Assembly (NCBI GenBank): GCA_004173415.1
Contig: SEHC01000058.1
Location: forward strand, 1 to 8,801
DNA length: 8,801 nucleotides
From: Lysobacteraceae bacterium
GTDB taxonomy: Bacteria > Pseudomonadota > Gammaproteobacteria > Xanthomonadales > Xanthomonadaceae
Reading direction: 5' to 3'
How positions within the stretch are numbered: position 1 is the first letter of the stretch; each line of letters opens with the position of its first letter. Below are positions 6,271 through 8,801 of the stretch, piece by piece. Under the pieces are notes generated by a model that made no database searches, was not told where the DNA came from, and saw only the letters and a list, made by a program, of their open reading frames with translations. Both the position numbers and the translations under genes were made by a program.

Positions 6271-7559
6271 GCCCACGCAACACCGCCCTTCTTTCCGCCC
6301 TGATCCTGTCGTTTTCCGGTTTCGTCGCCCATGGCGCCGAACGCAGCACCGTGCACGCCGGCCACGTGGTCGACGTCGAAACCGGCAAGGTCCTGGCAGA
6401 CCAGGCCATCGTCATCGAGGACGGCAGGATCGTTTCGATCTCGGCATGGAACGCCTCCGCCGCCAGCGGACCGGTGATCGACTGGTCCGCCCATACCGTG
6501 GTGCCGGGGCTGATGGACATGCACACCCATATCGCCGACGAAGGCCCCTACGCCGACCCGGCCACGCCGCTGAAGAGCAATCCCGGCCGCGATGCGCTGA
6601 TCGGCGCCAGGAACGCGCGCGCCACCCTGCAGGCCGGTTTCACCACGGTGCGCGACGTCGGCGTGTACCGCGGCCTGTCCGACGTGGTCCTGCGCGACGG
6701 CATCAACGCCGGTCTGGTGCCAGGCCCGCGCATGTTCGTGGCCGGCGCCTACATCACCATCGAGGGCGGCGGCGGCGAGATCACCGGGCTGCCCGCCGGT
6801 ACCGTGGTCCCGCCGGCCTTCCGCCTGGGCGTGTCCAACAACGAGGCCGAGATCCGCAGGCAGGTGAACACCCTGCTCGACCACGGCGCGGACTTCATCA
6901 AGCTCATCGCCACCGGCGCGGTGCTCGCCGCCGGCACCGAGCCGGGCGAGTCCGAGTACAGCGAGGCCGAGATCCGCGCCGCGGTCGAGGAAGCCGCCAA
7001 GCGCGGCACCTTCGTCGCCGCCCACGCGCACGGCGCCGAGGGCATCAAGCGCGCGGTCCGCGCCGGGGTCCGCTCGATCGAACACGGCTCGCTGATGGAC
7101 GACGAGTCGATCGCCCTGATGAAGCAGCACGGCACCTGGCTGGATGCGGACATCTACAACGGCGACTACATCGACACGGTCGGGCGCGCCGACGGCTGGT
7201 CGGAGGAGATCCTGCGCAAGAACCTGCAGACCACCGAGGCCCAGCGCCAGGGTTTCCGCAAGGCGGTCGCGGCCGGGGTGCGGATCTCCTACGGCACCGA
7301 CTCCGGGGTCTATCCGCATGGCGACAATGCGCGCCAGTTCGCCTACATGGTCAAGTACGGCATGAGCCCGCTGCAGGCCCTGCAGTCGGCGACCCTGGTG
7401 TCGGCGCAGCTGCTGGGCAGGGACAAGGACCTCGGCTCGATTGCGGTGGGCAAGTTCGCCGACCTGGTGGCGGTGGAGTGCGATCCGCTGCAGGACATCG
7501 AATGCCTGCGCAAGGTGCGCGGGGTGGTGAAGGAAGGACGGCTGGCAGGCAGGGAGTAA
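6267..7559 (+). CDS. Secreted amidohydrolase, Xaa-Pro/Xaa-Arg(Lys) dipeptidase-like
   Basis: This 430-residue metal-dependent hydrolase belongs to the amidohydrolase superfamily, in the imidazolonepropionase-like/prolidase group, whose characterised members cut dipeptides or release C-terminal amino acids. The metal-site set for a binuclear centre is complete: His86-x-His88 (DMHTH), Lys212 (FIKLIATGA, probably the carboxylated bridging lysine), His253 (AAHAHG), His273 (SIEHGS) and Asp345 (YGTDSG). The closing beta domain keeps the usual GSIAVGKFADLVAV at 390-403. The N-terminus (MSPRNTALLSALILSFSGFVAHGA) is a signal peptide cut near residues 23-24, so the enzyme acts in the periplasm or outside. 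The start overlaps the oxygenase stop (ATGA), with GGAG at 6256-6259, seven bases upstream, which supports coupled translation. Prolidase-like activity and Arg/Lys carboxypeptidase-like activity (as reported for the Caulobacter protein Cc2672) are both possible. The two cannot be told apart by eye. Confidence 0.9.
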   Translation: MSPRNTALLSALILSFSGFVAHGAERSTVHAGHVVDVETGKVLADQAIVIEDGRIVSISAWNASAASGPVIDWSAHTVVPGLMDMHTHIADEGPYADPATPLKSNPGRDALIGARNARATLQAGFTTVRDVGVYRGLSDVVLRDGINAGLVPGPRMFVAGAYITIEGGGGEITGLPAGTVVPPAFRLGVSNNEAEIRRQVNTLLDHGADFIKLIATGAVLAAGTEPGESEYSEAEIRAAVEEAAKRGTFVAAHAHGAEGIKRAVRAGVRSIEHGSLMDDESIALMKQHGTWLDADIYNGDYIDTVGRADGWSEEILRKNLQTTEAQRQGFRKAVAAGVRISYGTDSGVYPHGDNARQFAYMVKYGMSPLQALQSATLVSAQLLGRDKDLGSIAVGKFADLVAVECDPLQDIECLRKVRGVVKEGRLAGRE

Positions 7560-7584
7560 GGTCGCCGGCCAGCCTCAATCCGGG

Positions 7585-7614
7585 TCGTCGTCCCCGCGCC
7601 CGCGGCGACGACGA
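7585..7614. terminator. Stem-loop between amidohydrolase and transporter genes, possible weak terminator
   Basis: An eight-base-pair stem (tcgtcgtc with gacgacga) encloses a C/C mismatch and a further four-pair GC stem with a four-base loop. It sits 25 bases after the amidohydrolase stop. The following bases (acaatccctc) contain no U-tract, so a standard intrinsic terminator is not supported. It may attenuate transcription or stabilise the upstream mRNA end. The rest of the 82-bp gap shows no clear promoter. Confidence 0.4.
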
Positions 7615-7641
7615 ACAATCCCTCTACACCGCAGGATCCTC

Positions 7642-8801
7642 ATGAACGACACCCGCAAGATCGGCTTCTGGACCTGCACCGCGCTGGTCGTGGGCAACAC
7701 CATCGGCATGGGCATCTTCCTGCTGCCGGCGTCGCTGGCCCCGTACGGCTTCAACGCGACCATCGGCTGGGGCATCACCGTGGTCGGCTGCATTTTCCTG
7801 GCCCGGGTCTTCGCCCGCCTGGCCCGCGAACTGCCCAACGCCGACGGTCCCTACGGCTACGTGCGCAGCACCCTGGGCGAGCTGCCGGCCTACGTGGCGA
7901 TGTGGTGCTACTGGGTGTCGGTGTGGATCACCAACGCGGCCCTGGCCACCGGCGTGGTCGCCTATATCCGCGCGGCCTTCCCGGAACTGGCGCACCTGCA
8001 GCCTTCGCTGTTCGCCCTGGCGCTGCTGTGGACCTTCATCGGCATCAACCTGCTGGGAGTGCGCGCCGGCGGCGGCGTCCAGTTGGTCACCACCGCACTG
8101 AAGCTGCTGCCGATGCTGGCCATCGCCCTGCTCGGCGCCTGGCTGTTGCTGGACTCGCCACAGGCCTACACCGCGCAGCTGCCGCCGCAGCCGATCACCC
8201 TGGCCGATTCGATGGCCGCCTCGACCATCGCCCTGTTCGCGATGCTCGGCATCGAGTCGGCGACGGTGCCGGCCTCGCGGGTCGAGAATCCGGGCCGCAC
8301 CATCCCGCGCGCGACGATCGTCGGCACCCTGCTGACCGCGGCCATCTACCTGATCGTCTCGACCGTGCCGCTGCTGCTGATCCCCTCGCAGGAACTGGCC
8401 GCCTCGCCTGCGCCATTCGCGCTGCTGATGGACCGCTTCGTCGGCGAGGGCTTCGGCCGCTGGCTGGCCCTGTTCGTGGTGGTCAGCGGACTGGGCGCCC
8501 TGAACGGCTGGACCCTGCTGGTCGGCGAGATGACCCGGACCATGGCCGACAACGGCGTGCTGCCCGCGTTCCTGTCGCGCAACAACCGGCGCGGCGCGCC
8601 GGCCTTCGCCCTGCTGGTCACCGGGCTGCTGGCCAGCGCCATGATCCTGATGAACTACAGCAAGTCGCTGGTCAACGGCTTCACCGTGCTCAGCCAGGTG
8701 GTGACCGCGGCCAACCTGCCCCTGTACCTGTGCTGCTCGATCGCCCTGGCGATCCTGTGGAAGCGCGGCAAGCGCCTGGACGACAAGGCCATGCGTGGCC
8801 T
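7642..8801 (+). CDS. APC-superfamily amino-acid transporter, AdiC/PotE-like, 3' end cut by window
   Basis: The start ATG at 7642 has AGGA at 7633-7636, five bases upstream. 386 complete codons are visible with no stop, against about 445 in AdiC. The missing part would be roughly the last two membrane helices. It is an inner-membrane amino-acid/polyamine antiporter-type protein with LeuT-like folding. Helix 1 is broken by GNTIGMGIFLLPASLAPYG (18-36) and helix 6 by FAMLGIESATVPASRVENP (199-217), both close to AdiC. Trp290 (GALNGWTLLVGE) and Asn98 (YWVSVWITN) match AdiC Trp293 and Asn101. Two AdiC substrate-site residues differ: Ser26 is Met23 here, and Trp202 appears to be Phe199. Uptake or exchange of an amino acid is safe to infer; arginine/agmatine is not. 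It may be co-transcribed with the amidohydrolase gene, or separated from it by the hairpin in the gap. Confidence 0.9.
   Translation, partial: MNDTRKIGFWTCTALVVGNTIGMGIFLLPASLAPYGFNATIGWGITVVGCIFLARVFARLARELPNADGPYGYVRSTLGELPAYVAMWCYWVSVWITNAALATGVVAYIRAAFPELAHLQPSLFALALLWTFIGINLLGVRAGGGVQLVTTALKLLPMLAIALLGAWLLLDSPQAYTAQLPPQPITLADSMAASTIALFAMLGIESATVPASRVENPGRTIPRATIVGTLLTAAIYLIVSTVPLLLIPSQELAASPAPFALLMDRFVGEGFGRWLALFVVVSGLGALNGWTLLVGEMTRTMADNGVLPAFLSRNNRRGAPAFALLVTGLLASAMILMNYSKSLVNGFTVLSQVVTAANLPLYLCCSIALAILWKRGKRLDDKAMRG

Noticed and set aside
5185..6276. A 363-codon minus-strand frame antisense to the Rieske gene
   Set aside because: Composition is that of a high-GC shadow frame, and the Rieske and iron-site motifs are on the plus strand.
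6240..7319. A 359-codon minus-strand frame antisense to the amidohydrolase
   Set aside because: There are no domains or ribosome site; the metal-ligand set is complete on the plus strand.

Overview
The window is high-GC DNA, with protein families and signal peptides that suggest a gammaproteobacterium of the Xanthomonadaceae/Lysobacteraceae type (Lysobacter, Luteimonas, Stenotrophomonas relatives). That placement is inferred from base composition and gene families only; there is no rRNA or taxonomic marker. I see no tRNA, rRNA, CRISPR, phage or insertion-sequence gene. The window is almost fully coding: six protein genes, two of them cut by the window edges, with three short gaps of 138, 58 and 82 bp.

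Layout. (1) Positions 1-1833 (+) hold the 3' part of a gene for a TolB-like propeller fused to a CehA/McbA-type (PHP-like) metallohydrolase. It overlaps by four bases (ATGA) with (2) 1830-3839 (+), a secreted S9 prolyl-oligopeptidase-family serine peptidase with an intact Ser-Asp-His triad. (3) Between the convergent stop codons, at 3871-3975, lies a pair of near-identical 31-nt REP-like palindromic units in inverted orientation. (4) 3978-5141 (-) encodes a secreted P1/S58 (DmpA-like) self-cleaving aminopeptidase. (5) A 58-bp divergent gap leads to 5200-6270 (+), a Rieske non-heme iron oxygenase alpha subunit whose C-terminal half resembles choline monooxygenase. It overlaps by ATGA with (6) 6267-7559 (+), a secreted amidohydrolase of the Xaa-Pro/Xaa-Arg(Lys) dipeptidase-like group. 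(7) After an 82-bp gap with a hairpin, 7642-8801 (+) encodes an APC-superfamily amino-acid transporter resembling AdiC/PotE; it runs off the right edge.

How the genes fit together. Four of the six products look like hydrolases; three have visible signal peptides, and at least three should cut peptide or amide bonds. With the transporter they make a plausible peptide and amino-acid scavenging neighbourhood: extracytoplasmic peptidases trim peptides, a dipeptidase-like amidohydrolase releases amino acids, and a permease imports or exchanges them. The Rieske oxygenase is the odd member. It is predicted to be cytoplasmic, has no reductase gene beside it, and is translationally coupled to a periplasmic hydrolase.

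I find no convincing novel defence or mobile system. The points most worth a second look are the inverted REP-like pair, the Rieske-amidohydrolase coupling, and the altered substrate-site residues in the AdiC-like transporter.
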